Source: Ceratorhiza oryzae-sativae
Taxonomy: Eukaryota; Basidiomycota; Agaricomycetes; Cantharellales; Ceratobasidiaceae
Assembly (NCBI GenBank): GCA_030998015.1
Contig: JARWMV010000035.1
Span: forward strand, 91,200-155,199
DNA: 64,000 bases
Direction of reading: 5' to 3'
Position 1 is the stretch's first letter. Each line of letters opens with the position of its first letter. Made by a program: the position numbers and the translations under genes. Below, one piece after another: positions 11,012 to 26,332 of this stretch. The notes beneath the pieces are model-generated. The model was not told where the DNA came from, searched no databases, and worked only from the letters and a program-made list of their open reading frames with translations.

Positions 11012-13334
11012 ATGGAGCAACCAAAGCAGCAGAAGGTTCTTGAAGGTGAGCTATTATATCCTGCTGGACGCCATCTCATGTTTCACGGCCCCCCTTGCGA
11101 CAGACGGCTCTCCATTGAGCCAGAGTGCAACGCTCGATCCTTCCGTTCATACCACCCAAGAGGCCGACCACCCGCCCATGGAGAAAGAAAAGGCGAAATA
11201 CGTCGACTGGGAGGGTCCAGATGACCCCAAGAACCCTCGCAACTGGACTTTTCGACATCGTTGGGCGGCTACGGCGATTGTCTCGTTATTTACTTTTATG
11301 AGGTTCGTCTTGGCGCTTCTTGGATAATCGGGAGATTGATTGGAGGGGGTCTCTCTAGTCCACTGGCATCTAGTATGGTCGCTCCCGCCCTCCCGCAAAT
11401 CGCTCGAGAATTTAATCTCGCGCCGGGCAGCCCGCTAGAGTCGATGACCATGTCCGTCTTTGTACTAGCTTACGCTGTCGGCCCCTTACTGTTGGTATGT
11501 GCGTTGATAGTTTCCCTTCGAAAGCAGTAATTCTTAGGTGTTTCGCAGGGGCCGCTGAGTGAGCTATATGGCCGTCGGTGGATTTTACAAGGATCTAACT
11601 TAGTTTTTCTCGGTATGTTAGCATCACGATATTGCGCGCCCACCCTGAGCGATCTCTATTAGCATTTAATATCGCCTGTTCTCGCGCGGCGAGTAGCTCC
11701 CAGCTCCTGGCATTCCGGTTCCTTGCAGGTCTAGGAGGATCAGCTCCACTAGCAGTGGGTGGAGGAACAATTGCCGATCTCTGGAAGCCCGAGGAACGGG
11801 GGATGGCAATGAGTCTTTATAGCTTGGCCCCTCTGGTAGGTTCAATTTATAGCATGTGGGTGTTCGAGGGCTTTGACTGATCGAGGTTAACCGGCTAGAC
11901 CGGCCCAGCTATCGGCCCGGTCGTGGGCGCTTGGATCGCAGAAAAGACGACTTGGCGTTGGGTATTTTATTCGACTTCCATTGCGGATGCTGTCATACAA
12001 GTTGTTGGGTTTGTAAGTTCTCTAATTTCGATCTATCTGGTTATTAGGGGCGCTAATTCCGGAGGCGTAGTGGTATCTCACAGAGACATACGCCCCGACT
12101 TTGCTGGCTGCCAAAGCAAAAAATCTTCGGAAATCTACAGGTGATGATACACTAAGCACAGCGCACGAGGAGAAACGTGCAAGGGTCTCGACCCTACTCT
12201 TCATTGGGTCTGCATTGCTGAGGAGCATCAAATTTTTGTGTTTCGATCCAATCACGACCATCATGGCGACTTATATGGCAGTGATTTACGGTATGGGTCC
12301 TTTACATGGGATTCTGGCTTCTCGGGGCTAACAACATTGTTATTTAGGAACAATGTACTTGCAGCTTACCAGTATGTCCGCCGCATAAATCGAACCATGT
12401 TCTTCGGCTGATTAGCATTTAGCGTTTGCATCCATATGGACAACTAGGTACGGCCAAAGCGTTGGGATTGCAGGCCTTCACTCACTACATCATGGGTGCC
12501 GGCTTTACGGTAAGCCGCGAACCGGCTGCACTATGCGTGAATTCACTTGCTCACTCGCTCCTTGCAGCTTGGGGCCCAAATTGGTGCCCGTCTCCTGGAT
12601 CGGATATATAAATATCTCAAGAAACGAAACGACGATGTAGCTACGCCCGAAATGAGGCTTCCTCTACTCGTGGTTGGTTCATTCTTATTACCTATTGGGC
12701 TATTAATATATGGTTGGACTGCGGAGGTGAGTCGGAGCATTGGAAAGATAGTGGCATGCGTGACTAAGAATAATATTGGGGCGCAGTATACCGTTTTTTG
12801 GCTTGTGCCTGATATTGGGGTCTTGATATTCTGCATCGGTATATCACATGCCATCCATACGAATGTCTGAAGCTAACTATGGGTATAGGAATGATGGCAA
12901 GCTATTTATGCATTCAGACCTACATCGTACGTCCATTCCTAGCAATACAGGAGAAATAATGCTTGATGGAATCACAGGTCGATACATATGGGCTTCATGC
13001 CGCCAGCGCCGTCGCCGCGCTTTCCGCCCTTCGCTCCATCGCCGGATTTGCTTTCCCCCTGTTCTCCAGTAGGCACTGTCCCCTAGATTTCTACCATGAC
13101 GTTCTACCAATCATATCCATCTAGACAAAATGTTCTCGAAGCTCGGTCTAGGCAAGTTCCGGCCGGCATTCCTTGTCTGATGGCGTTGTTCTAACCTGCA
13201 CCCCGCTCATAGGATGGGGAAATAGCGTTCTGGCTTTGGTCGCGTTTGTGATTGGGTGTCCGGCTCCGTTCTTGTTCTATCGGTTTGGTCCTCAACTGCG
13301 GGCACTTGCCCGTTCGAATCGTGTGGCGACTTAG
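11012..13334 (+). pseudogene. MFS drug/polyamine-type transporter, 15 exons, one 4-bp frameshift
   Basis: Major facilitator transporter (DHA1, 12 TM) expected in the plasma membrane as a proton-coupled exporter. The N-terminus has the hallmark WEGPDDPKNPRNW; later motifs include the loop GPLSELYGRRWI and the ETYAPTLLAAKA segment. Exons: 11012-11045, 11104-11302, 11359-11494, 11549-11612, 11663-11835, 11899-12012, 12071-12290, 12348-12371, 12423-12509, 12568-12726, 12787-12838, 12889-12926, 12978-13068, 13125-13151, 13213-13334. All phases agree except in exon 9, where a tandem TCAC duplication at 12478-12485 shifts the frame between GIAGLH and YIMGAGF. Without it the protein is 511 aa. The intron after 13151 is GC-AG. 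This is either a recent null allele or a sequencing error; everything else is intact. Confidence 0.8.
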
Positions 13335-13980
13335 TTATCCTTTTTGATTTAATTTGCTCGTCTATTTTAACCACCCGCTAATGATAGTCATGAAAAACGC
13401 ATGATTTTCACAACACTTGGCTTGACTTAAAATGTATTAACGGGTGAGACTATGGCACGCTCGCCATCTCCCGCAGATGGAGCCCTCTGCTGCTCCCGGT
13501 AAACGCTTTTGGCAAGGCTTGCTGGCAGCCACACTTGATGTTTATCGATTGTCCTAGACGAACATCCATACACAGTCCACTCGACCGGGCCGCATTTCCT
13601 TTTGTGGCGTTGTCTATGCAATTATTCTTGGATGCGACGAGCTGCAACGGTTTCAGATCAGAAAAGTCTGACGCCTAATTCCTGAGACCAGAGCAACTGA
13701 CCATGCGGAACGGTTCAACGGAAGACCAGTGACCTTTAAAGACTTTCCAAAGCGCCTTTCTTTCAGCCGCTATCGCCTTCTCGCATACTAACTTTACGCC
13801 TTGCCGATCGATTGTCGTGACGTCGCGGGATCACTTGCGAGTGCTCGTGACTTGTCACGTGGCCATATTTCGCCGAACGAAGCACATGGGGAGTGGGCCC
13901 GCCCTACGCGCGTGATGTTCAAGAGACAAGCGCATGGTGCCGTGCAAATTAATGCGCTGATTGAAGTATAGCTGCTGCGC
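13335..13980. other. Intergenic region, no gene seen
   Basis: Between the MFS stop and the amylase TATA box. Only short overlapping frames without family resemblance. It probably contains the transporter terminator and the amylase promoter. Confidence 0.5.
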
Positions 13981-13990
13981 ATATATAAAG
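13980..13990 (+). promoter_or_regulatory. TATA box of alpha-amylase gene
   Basis: CATATATAAAG lies about 50 bp upstream of the amylase ATG (14035), in the right orientation and spacing for a strong fungal promoter. Confidence 0.6.
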
Positions 13991-14034
13991 ATGCTCTATC
14001 GAGAACCTTTTCCTGTATCTGTGTCTTTGCTAGG

Positions 14035-16609
<2,575 letters not shown>

Positions 16610-17824
16610 GCGGATCCATCAGCTCATTTTTCTCGCTGTCAATCCTTACTTTGTATTTTGTGCATGCAATAAATTTTGAGGTACAATTCTTGCCTGGGTA
16701 ATCGCCCACGTAAACCCTTTCCCTGACAATTTAGGATCATCCGGCTAATGGCTCAAGTTGTACCCGACTCTATGAGTGCCCCCACGGGTGCAACGGCCAC
16801 CGCTACCGTCTCACTAGGGGATATACCGGGAGAGTCTTTTATGATGAAAAAATCGTGCAGTAGGTTGTGTGATGGCGGCTTCACACTGAGGCTCGGGTTG
16901 GGTGAGAGCGCGAGACTGGCAACGAGCGAAACGACTGATGGAATCCAACTACCAGTTCTCTGTTCCTCGGCATGCTGTCGCTAAACCTTTTTGGCGGCCT
17001 GTATTATGAAACGATACTTTGGCGGGCCCCAGTACTGCTTCGTGACAAGAGTGTAGCGTCTTGTCGATAAATGAAACTTGAAAGCAGAAGTGAAGGTGGC
17101 AATAGCCACGGTTACAAACATAGTTTAGATACGTCAAGTAACTATAAGGTAAAATCCCGATTCGATGAAGACAAATTTTTCAGAAAAAAGGGTTGCATTG
17201 GAGTGTAATATTTTTTTGCGGCAACTTTGCCGTCGTAAACAAGACATGAGAGGTCTTAAGCTGGAGCCAAATTGACCCAAACATGTGTCATATTTTCGGA
17301 GCCGGCTGGAGCCATTTTCATCATAGGAGAACAGGGTGGTGGAGCCCCGCGGAGCCACTTCTGACAGGTTCTAGAGTCATCATTGGGCTAAATAGACCTA
17401 GCTTAAGGTCCCGATTAGAGAGGACCATTAGGTCGCAGCCACACGAGAGGAACCACCCTGGGCGACGATTAAAACGATCAAAATAGTCATAGCGCGCGCG
17501 TGGATACTCATGCCCCCATCTATCTCAGCCAAAGGCTCAATCCAACGCCCGGCGTACTTTACCGCCGCTGATAACCTGACAACGGCGCTCAATAGCCGAG
17601 TCGGCTGCTACACCGACGCAGAAACGGTTAAAGCTGCTGGATAAAGCATATAACTCGGCGACGAGACAGTGTAACGCAGCTCGTTGAGTGCACACTCTCC
17701 CACCACCGGCCATCACACAAATAGTCGGGCGCTACTTGTTTGGACAATGTTTGCGTCCCTGCACCAGCCGCCCAAACAGGTTCACGTGACCTTCTTACCT
17801 CCTGTTCTGTCGTCATCGGACACG
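16610..17824. other. Intergenic region, no gene seen
   Basis: About 1.2 kb between amylase and MVP1. Short frames only, none with splice logic or a recognisable domain. The last 100 bp are presumably the MVP1 promoter/leader. Confidence 0.5.
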
Positions 17825-20505
17825 ATGTTTAACTCGTCTCGGGGCCAACTCTATACGTCGAATAATGGATTTGGGGGGATGCAGGGCAGTCTCGTCAACG
17901 ACGGGCCACTTGGCGCCTCCACCTTTGACGGGCTCGATCCGTGGTCGGCCACTCCCTCGCCGCCGCAGTCTAGCGTCGGGGTCCCCCCACCGCTCAGCTC
18001 GCTCCTTGGTGAGAATCCACAACAAACTCAACATCACGCAGATAAATTCTGATACCGATCTTTATGCTCAGCCGATGCAGCCATTCCAGACATTTACGAC
18101 TCTGCTTTTGCGGCGGTTGATCCTATCATGTCGGGTGATACATCAGTCAATGCATTGCACCGTGTGCTGGCAACTTCCGAGCTACCTGCGGCTGTCATTG
18201 AGCGTGTACGTGGTGACTATCTTGATATTGCCGCCATCCTTATCCTTGATCAGATCGTCAATCTCGTGAGCACACGACCGCGGGTCTCCCGGCTAGAGTT
18301 TTTCGTCGCACTGGCACTAGCGGGCCTTGCCCAATCCGGCAAAGGTGCACCTCTATTTGCTCCTCCTCCTCCCCTCCCACAGCTCGCAACTGACTGACTA
18401 GATTCCTAGATGTGACTATCGAGCAAGTTGCCCAAGCAGCTCAGCAGAACGCCCTGCCGTCGCCCACTCTAGACCTCGCTCGTCTCACGACGCCGACCAC
18501 ATCCACCTTGGGATACACATCCTCGGCGCCACCTGTCTCGGCTCCATCATATCGGGAAGACGATCCATGGAGGTCAAACGCACGACGAGCGACCATGGAC
18601 CCGTTTGCGCCTTCCTCTGGTTTTGGCGGAGGAGTCGGAGGAAGTCTGCCGGGGTCTGGGTTTGGCACAAGTGGAGTGGCGCCATCCGGATTTGGATCGA
18701 ATGGTACGCCTGGAATTGCACCTGGGGCCGGAACCTCACTTCTCTCGAGTGGGCTCCCGAGTGGCTGGTGGAGTCACCAGGATGTGGCTCTGGTCAGCAT
18801 TGTACCCGAGAAACAGGGGTTTTTACTGAACCGGTATACCGTCTATCTTGTGCAAACCGACGTGAGCTCCTTATCGTTCGTCTTCATTTCACCCCTTTGA
18901 CGTAATGCGTCCGTGGCAGCGCGGGCCAGCGGTTCAGAGACGGTACTCGGAATTCGCTTGGTTATGGGATTGTTTAATTCGCCGATACCCGTTTCGGGTG
19001 GTTCCCGGGCTCCCTCCTAAGCGAGTTGGTCGTACGTGAAATGCCGTTTGTCTGCTGTGCCTGCGTTCTGACCCTCGTCGCGATGCAGCGGACGATTCAT
19101 TCTTGGAGCAAAGAAGGCAAGCCTGTCGCCTGAACGCTTGCCTTGCCCGTCAACTGAACAAACCTATTTAGAAAGGGTCTTGCTCGATTCTTGAATGTTG
19201 TCTTAAATCACCCTGTTCTCTCCCAAGACGGTCTCCTCTCCGTTTTCTTAACAGAGCCTCATCTGGAGACATGGCGAAAGCAGGTAGGTGGTGGCTTGTT
19301 GTATCATTTTATCGGGGTTTAACACCAAACACCTGAAGAACAGTTTTTCACTTGAAGAAGAGAGTCTATCGAAACGAGTCGAGCGGGTAGAGGAAATGAG
19401 CGTTCCAAGTGACTGTGAAGAAAAGCTTGCGTGAGTATGCTTACCTCCGTGGTGCATTTCCGTCTGTTGATTGATTTTCGGGGGTATAGAGCTGTGCGGC
19501 GTAAGCTGCCGGGCCTTGTCGATCACTGGACGCGGATTTCGGTAATAGCGGAGCGACTCGCAAAGCGACGAGAAGGCGCTGCTGTACGACTTTTCTTACA
19601 TAGGTTTATTCGTCTCTAACTGTATCTTCCCTGTTCATAGGCCGATCTGGCGCGCCTAACCATGACTTTAAACTCGCTTGCCGAACACAACAACTCTTGT
19701 TCTGTTCGGGGCGAGAATGACCCCGCTAGCTGCGATTTATGTGCTGGAGTCCAGATAGGCATGGGGAAAGTATCGGCACGAATTGGTGGATTGGGAGAAG
19801 AAATGGATGGACGAGTAAGTGGCATGTGGTTTCAACCATGCTGTGCACTAACATTTTGCCAGTCGAGGAGTTTGAATGCAACAACACTCGAGGCCATCAA
19901 GGTTCGTTCGCTCAACCTACTGGGTTGGAAAGATGTTGGTTCTAATAGTACTATAGAGCCAACGGGATTTGTATGTAGCCTTTCAGGCGCTTTTTGTCAG
20001 GCACGACCGTCAGGGAGGAGATATAGTTGACAAGCTAAAGAAGAGAGTTGAAACCGCTGGAGCGAAACATTTGGGTATCATCAACTCGCTGGGACCTTGC
20101 AAGGTTTGCCCCAGTCATATCGATGTAAATTTGATAAAACTAATGCGAACGTGGATGTAGGCCCGTCACATATTAAAGCCCAAGACGAGGCAGATAAGCT
20201 GCGGGCGTCAATTGAAAAGGATCAGGCGCAGATCCATTCGTTGTTGGCACGGAGAATATTCATACAATATTGGTGCGTGCTTTTGTCTTGTTTTCGTTCC
20301 ATATATTTTCCTGCGCCATGGTGCTGACGAAGGCTCGGATACCAGCATGTGGCACGAGCTCCGCGTTGTTTTACATAACCGAGAAAACGCACTACTTTCT
20401 CAGGCGATACAAAACTTTGCGCGTGAGGAGAACGAGTTCTCGGCTCGAACACATGCAACGTGGACGACACTCGTGGAGGAGGTCGAGAATATGCCATTTG
20501 AGTGA
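17825..20505 (+). CDS. MVP1: Sorting nexin MVP1 (PX-BAR, SNX8-like)
   Basis: Endosomal membrane-remodelling sorting nexin acting in retrieval from endosomes. The N-terminus is Pro/Gly-rich with a helical EH-like segment ([16 protein letters not shown]); the PX domain begins near [24 protein letters not shown] and contains [19 protein letters not shown] and LPPKRVG; the BAR-like helical tail starts [11 protein letters not shown] and ends [10 protein letters not shown]. Exons: 17825-18008, 18072-18205, 18254-18344, 18410-18861, 18920-19031, 19089-19116, 19172-19283, 19339-19430, 19490-19583, 19641-19814, 19863-19901, 19957-20113, 20161-20272, 20346-20505; 646 aa, all in phase. The intron after 19116 is GC-AG. 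The exon 12/13 junction uses a weak donor and is the least certain. Confidence 0.9.
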
Positions 20506-20776
20506 GGGTCGGAAGACGAGCCGGCTGGAGGAGCAGGCAGTTGTATAATATAGGGTTGTATATGCAATGCGATACCAACATAATGACCAACCAAGCCTGA
20601 TTAAATAGTTGAGCAGGCCCCAAAACCGTGCCATAATTGTACAGATATAATAATAAGAGCTAGAAGGCCGGTTAAGACGGATCTGCCCGCACACACATTC
20701 AAGTTCGCGAAGAGGTACGAGACGGAGGTGTTGTCTAAGGGTGATTTAGTTGACGAACTGTTGCTACTGACAAGCC

Positions 20777-21547
20777 TCAAAGGTTACCAGACTCATAGTG
20801 GGCAAGCTCCTGTCTGGCACTAGTAACGTCAGAATGCAAGATCTCGAGATACCATTGGCCTGCGAAACGGAACCAGATTCGGTTCTGGTGGTCGAACCAA
20901 TAGGGTATGTCATCGATGTAGAACACTGTTTCGGGTTTCGGTGGGTTGGGCTCGAGACTCTTGACCTCGTGAAAGCGGCCCGCCTCATCAACTTGACAGA
21001 CGATCCGATGCTTTTCAAACACGTATACGTTGGGAAACACGACGAAATACGCTTGATTGTGGCACCATGAGCTGTTGATCCAGAAATTAGATTCTTATCA
21101 ATCACTTACTCGGCTCGATAAATAGCATCGAGGCGTGTCGCGGAGTCAAAACGAACCCCGTGGTTCTTCGGGGAGGCTTGAGAAGTAATGGTTAGACACC
21201 AGCTGGGCTTTGTCCGAAACCTTGTTTGGCTCACCGCAGGGGCAGTGACATCCTCATTTCCCAGAGGAAACGCACTGGAAGCGTCAACACCGCTCCTCCC
21301 TAACGAGGTTCAGATATTAGAATCACTGAAGGGAAACAAGCCAACAAAAACAAATCGTACTCAGCTCGAATAGTCGAGCTTTCATGTCGACATCTGCGAC
21401 GCGAGTCCCGACCGACTCGGCCGACTGAGGCGAATCCTCATCCGCTTCGGGAAGTTTTCCGATAACAAGATCATGCAGCATCATGGGCAGTGAAGTCTCT
21501 AGCCGACTCTGAGCGATTGGTGAACCTTGTGGTGAAGGAGACGTCAT
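20777..21547 (-). CDS. Hypothetical protein, about 223 aa
   Basis: Not recognised. Three exons, 21361-21547, 21110-21299 and 20777-21071, join in phase through GT-AG introns of 61 and 38 nt. The N-terminal half is Ser/Pro- and acid-rich (MTSPSPQGSPIAQSRLETS), probably disordered. The C-terminal half is compact and aromatic (AYFVVFPNVYVFEKHRIVC, PETVFYIDDIPYWFDHQN, RIWFRFAGQWYLEI), which suggests a small folded beta-rich domain. There is no signal peptide or membrane segment. An upstream exon cannot be excluded because the ATG at 21547 has no independent support. Confidence 0.55.
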
Positions 21548-22497
21548 TGGGAGTTCAAAAAATGGGGCGGGAGATCCAGTTGATTCAAGGTACGAACGCT
21601 CCTTGGCTCCATTATATGTGTTGCCATTCTACCACGGTACGGGCTACACGTTATTCTTGCGCACCTTTTCAGCTACCCCAGAACATTCCCATGTTCACAG
21701 TGAAAATCGAAACCGCCCGCGAGACATTTCGCACTCCGGGATCTCGTCCTTCTCTTGGCAATGTGTATGTAAAATTTGGGATTAGCTCCTCTCGGAATTA
21801 GGTTTGCGGTGCGGACGACGCTCATCATCATCATCCGCCACTGAGCTGGTTAAAGGTGAGCATTCGTGGCTCGCTCATCTTGACACATCCTTGCCCCGCC
21901 TATCACTAGTGTAACTCCCACCTTTCAGGTTTGTTTGCAAAGGAATAGTGGCATCACTGATCACTAATCCCGTGGACCACGTAAATCGGCAGTGCGAATG
22001 TAAGCCTCTCGAGGAGCGATACTTGAACGTGGCTATTTTTAATTCGTCTATCTGTTTACGGATGGTCACAGGGAACTACGTCAATAATACTGTTGTGTAC
22101 CTCGGGCCTAGACCAGACACGATGCCACCCCCGTGGGTATGGTGACCGATCGCGCATTGGGAATGATTGGCACTCACCTCGTGTTGGTCGCTTTTGGGGG
22201 ATCCTGTTTTACTATTATCGTGGCCCCAGCACATGACCCAGCAGCCTTGCACCGTACCCCGCGGATCCCCACTGTCATATGATTCAACGTTGTTTCATAT
22301 CTATTTGCCAAAATGACAGTCGGGTATGCCTTGGATCAATCAAATATATGACGCCATGATTGATCCGGCCTTATCAAGCCGCCAACGGAGTTGGCTTGAT
22401 GCCGTCTCCGGCGGGCTACCTGGTGTAGAATATGATTTGGTTTAGCCCAAATAGAGTGGAGATTGTCCAAGTCAGAGGGATAGCTTTCATTTACGAG
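21548..22497. other. Gene-poor stretch
   Basis: No frame with convincing splice sites or family resemblance on either strand. Confidence 0.45.
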
Positions 22498-23345
22498 TCA
22501 CTGCTGCATGCCTTGACTAGCGTTATTGTTGACAGTCCCCGTGAATCCAGCGAGTAGTGCACGCGCAAGAATGCCCTTACGAGTCTGATGATTGAAATAG
22601 TCGCCGACTCCAAAGCTTTCTGGTAAATTTTTAGTAATGATAGAGGCCACGTGCTAATCGACGGTTGAACCCACCAGTGGTTCATGATTCCGTTGGTTGA
22701 GTCGCAAGTCTTGAGGCAAAGGTGGACAGTTGATCTCCACAATCCATCCATTGGTGAGTAGTGTCGTGTACTCCTATCACCCGTGTATGGGGGCATTGCA
22801 TGACGACGTCTTGGTTTCTTATATATGGAGAAACTTACCGATGATACGCTCTGTATCTAGCGTTCGACAATATAATGTTAATGTGCGAATGTAATAAATT
22901 ATTCAAGATATTATACCTACGATATCTACTGTTCTATGCTTTTTCTCTCCTCGATGTGCACAGTGCATTACAGCCTTTTTGGTGTTATCGACGAGATTGT
23001 AGGTGATTCTTTGCGAAATCGCAAATCTCAGCTGTGCCAGGTAAAATCGAGCCGGAACGCACTCGAGACCGCCAATAACGGAACCCCAGTGAACCGTGAT
23101 GCTCTTGGTTGGGTTGAGCGAAATCAGTTTCTGCTCCAACTGCAAACAAAAGAAACAAAAAGAATCGGAGTGGAATCACGGTTCGTGTGATACTCACATT
23201 CCTGGTGATCACCGTATGGTTGGCCTGACAATTGTTCCAAGCGACCAGTGTGAGCATATGCAGCAGCGGGTGCAATGGAATGGTAGAGACGTGTGTGAGG
23301 TGGTAGAAAACGATGTGAGATAACACTGCCACAACCAAATCCGCC
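22498..23345 (-). pseudogene. Jacalin-like protein copy A, frameshifted
   Basis: Paralogue of the gene at 25517-26332. Shared blocks, in order: an AYAHTGRLEQLSGQPYGDHQE exon; a donor at the same place (GAA T|gtgagt); KSITVHWGSVIGGLE against KAITVHWGAVIGGIE; HRGEKKHRTVDI against YRQESKHSTVEI; and the C-terminal GVGDYFNHQTRKGILARALL against GVGDHFKHQTRKDILVRGLL. After the first intron the frame reads FGAETDFAQPN and then needs a one-base correction to reach KSITVHWG, so this copy is broken. The middle of the C-terminal part is also out of frame. Confidence 0.55.
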
Positions 23346-25516
23346 TAATATCCAGAGCTGTCGCGAGCCTCTGGGATCAAAATTAGTCTTGAGGCACACT
23401 CGTGTTCGGTTTTGATACTATGGATTGCCCAAGTTCTTGAAACCTTTAGGGCTCTGGCGGATTTGCCTGAAGCCGAGCCCACACGATGACAGACCGGGAG
23501 CATACCCCCGGTCACCCCCTAGTCCAATGGTTAGAAACGATCATAGCGTAGTCTGTGGTGTATGCGTAGAGTTAAACTGAAAATGAATGTGCTAGATCGC
23601 TAGCGGTAATCTTGAGGCCTTGTATATCGTGCCGGGAGCATCCCGAAAATAAAACTGGCGTATACTAGCTCCACAGATCTAATTAACCTTCTGAGCACGC
23701 ACTAGATCTGAAGTAGCACGGGCTACTGGTGCTACCGGCATCTAGTTAACGTTCAGAAGCATCGTTGGACGCCGAGGCATCATGACGTGCTAACTAGATT
23801 TTCGAGGATTGGCCGAGTAGTCGAAAGAGCCAGTTCGGGTTAACCGAGAGTTGACTTAGGAGCCTGTGTGTTCGGCGAGGTCATATCATGGCTAATATAA
23901 TCACACATTATGGGCGCCCACTCCGCGAATAGAGGAGCTTGAGTATGGGCTAAAACAGAAAATAATCGGCTTTGAATCATCCAGCGGGAGAAGCCGAGTA
24001 GAATAGCTTAAGTTCTGTGATAGAAATTTTCTGTTCTACCCGTTTGAATTATGAGAACGTAATGCTCAGTTCTACGGGCTCTACTCGATTCAGGGTCAAA
24101 GCTCATGCAGCGTCCCACGAGATTTACATATATGTCGCGCATATGGAACTGGGCGGTTGGCTTTTACTGCTTCTCCAGCCGTAGTTGAGAGATTCCTTGA
24201 TTCGCGCTTCCATAATGGGCAACGAACTTCGGCACGAATGCCGGTTGGAGAGGCTGCGTGTTGTATGACGCATGGCTAGTAACATGATCGGTTATTGTAG
24301 ATCACAAGACTCGTTACTTTTCGGCCTGCTCCATAGACGTAAACGCGCGAAACGACCCGTGGTTATGTTCTCTTAACCTAACCTACAGAATACGGTGACG
24401 GCATTTGGCTCTACGTTGCAGGGGTTTTGGGGTTCCTTATAGGACCAACCCTTATTGACGTCGTTTTGGTTCTACAGAATAAGCTCAGCCATTATGGTAA
24501 TCAATGCGCAACTCGGTACAAGGGCCTATGCCGCAATGATGTCCGCCGGCTGTTGTTAGGATTCGAATCCTTGAAATCGAAAATTCGATTGATCGCCCAA
24601 TAGGGTTTCAGCTATTTACTCGATGAGAAACTGTGCGACTGCGCAACCCTTCAAGAGAAGGATACAAAACTAGAGGCAATACCAAAAGTCGTGGATTTAT
24701 ACAGACGAGCTCGAACGAAAGCTCCCGAAGCACCCAGGGCTATGGGGGCACCGCCAAACGTTACTGAGAATGGGATTTATCGAAAAAAGTGTTGTTTATG
24801 TATGCGGTGCAAGAAGCTTTGGTGTTAGGTCTGCGCACGATGGGACTGGTGAGGGTGGCACAACACTTAGCCGCTAGAATATAGATCCCCACTAACGCCG
24901 GCTTAGCACGATCTGTGACTCTGCGCCTCGGTCTACCTGGTACATGGCAAAAGAAGGTAATTGAATGGTTCATGCCAATCTATACACCCAAAGGAATGGC
25001 AAAACATACTCCTGCTGGTGAACTATTACATAAAACCATGTAAACACCAGTTATGGATGCTACGCACCAACACAGGAAATATGGCATCAACTTTCAGCAA
25101 CCACTGCCATAATAAACAGCGTCATATAGGCATCAATATGCTGGTAGAAACCTGTTCGAACGATTCATAGACCTAGGCAAACGAACCGGACAAGACATAG
25201 CGAATCCAAGCAAAAACTTCCGCGGAAAATCCCCTGGGAAAAGGATGGTTGTGACACAGTGGAGTATAAGCTCGTGTTTGGTTCATAGTATTATTGCCCA
25301 ATTCATTACACCTCGGCTTTCTGAACGAGGTTTCTCAACTCGTAGATCTCCAACATGTATCCCGAGAATCACCCGATACCACTCGAACGCTTCCAGCATG
25401 TCCGAAAACTTATGCAGCACAGGGAGTTGGCTCGGACCCGTCGCCGTCGGGCACTTCAGTATAAAACATAACTTGGTTCAAACCAGCTGGAAAAGGAGTC
25501 AGGGCCAAAACCGCTG
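23346..25516. other. 2.2-kb gene-poor region between the jacalin-like paralogues
   Basis: Neither strand contains a supportable gene. A palindromic GGATTCGAATCC at about 24559 resembles a tRNA T-arm but no cloverleaf can be drawn around it. The stretch probably consists of decayed repeats. Confidence 0.45.
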
Positions 25517-26332
25517 TTATTTAAAGGAACAACTCTGACCCATTTCCGCGTTATTATTTGAAGTCCCGGCTAATCCGACCAGTAACCCGCGAACGAGAAT
25601 ATCCTTGCGAGTTTGGTGTTTAAAGTGGTCGCCCACCCCAAATGTTTCTAGCGATTTGCCGAGGTGAGCGATGGTTGCGCATGAAACACGGCCCAACTGA
25701 CCAGTAGACCGTATGATTCCTGTAGAAAAGTCGCATATCTTAAAGGCTAGCTTGACAACTTGGTTGCCCCAACCCATCCATTCATGGGTAACGCCATGGA
25801 CGCCAATAACCTCTGTTCATATTAGGCCGTGTCAAATCATGGGTCAAAATAGGCAAACGAAATAGGTTCGTACCAATGATTCTCTCGGTTTCTATTTTTG
25901 ATAAGATGAGTACACGGTCCGAATTGACGATTGAAACCAACATACCTCCTATTTCAACAGTGCTGTGTTTTGATTCCTGTCTGTAAGCGCCATGGAGCAC
26001 AGTCTTGGTGGCGCCGTCGTTAAGCCTGTAGGCAATTCTAAGCAAAGGGGCAGCGTTGAGTTACACGGCAGCTCCGAGATTGGCGCCCTGGGACATACTC
26101 TATGCCCCCGATAACCGCCCCCCAGTGTACGGTAATAGCCTTGATGGGATTTTCCCAATCGAATCGCGCTCCGACTGTGCAAAGCTGTATCTGCTCATCC
26201 TCGTTCTCTCGGCAAACATTCGATACCCACATTCTTGGACGTCGTCATACGGTTCACCAATCAGCAACTCTGAACGGCCAGTGCCGGCGTACTTTGCCGA
26301 AGGAGCAATAGCACGGCGCTTGGGAAGCGATA
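25517..26332 (-). CDS. Jacalin-like lectin-type protein copy B
   Basis: From ATG 26332 an exon ends YDDVQE plus one base at a GTGGGT donor. With a 56-nt intron the next exon gives FGARFDWENPIKAITVHWGA, then a VIGGIEY strand and, after a short unresolved stretch (about 26040-26085), RIAYRLNDGATKTVLHGAY. Further introns lead to STVEIGETERIIEVIGVHG and a long C-terminal part ending ETFGVGDHFKHQTRKDILV and a Gly/Asn-rich tail. The alternation of beta strands, the xxERIIEVIGxHG hairpin and the FGxGDHF segment resemble jacalin-type mannose-binding lectins; that assignment is inference from pattern. The unresolved middle means this copy could also be damaged. No signal peptide is obvious. Confidence 0.45.

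Noticed and set aside
24550..24580. tRNA-like T-arm (GGATTCGAATCC)
   Set aside because: No acceptor, D or anticodon stems can be drawn around it on either strand; the motif is simply a palindrome.
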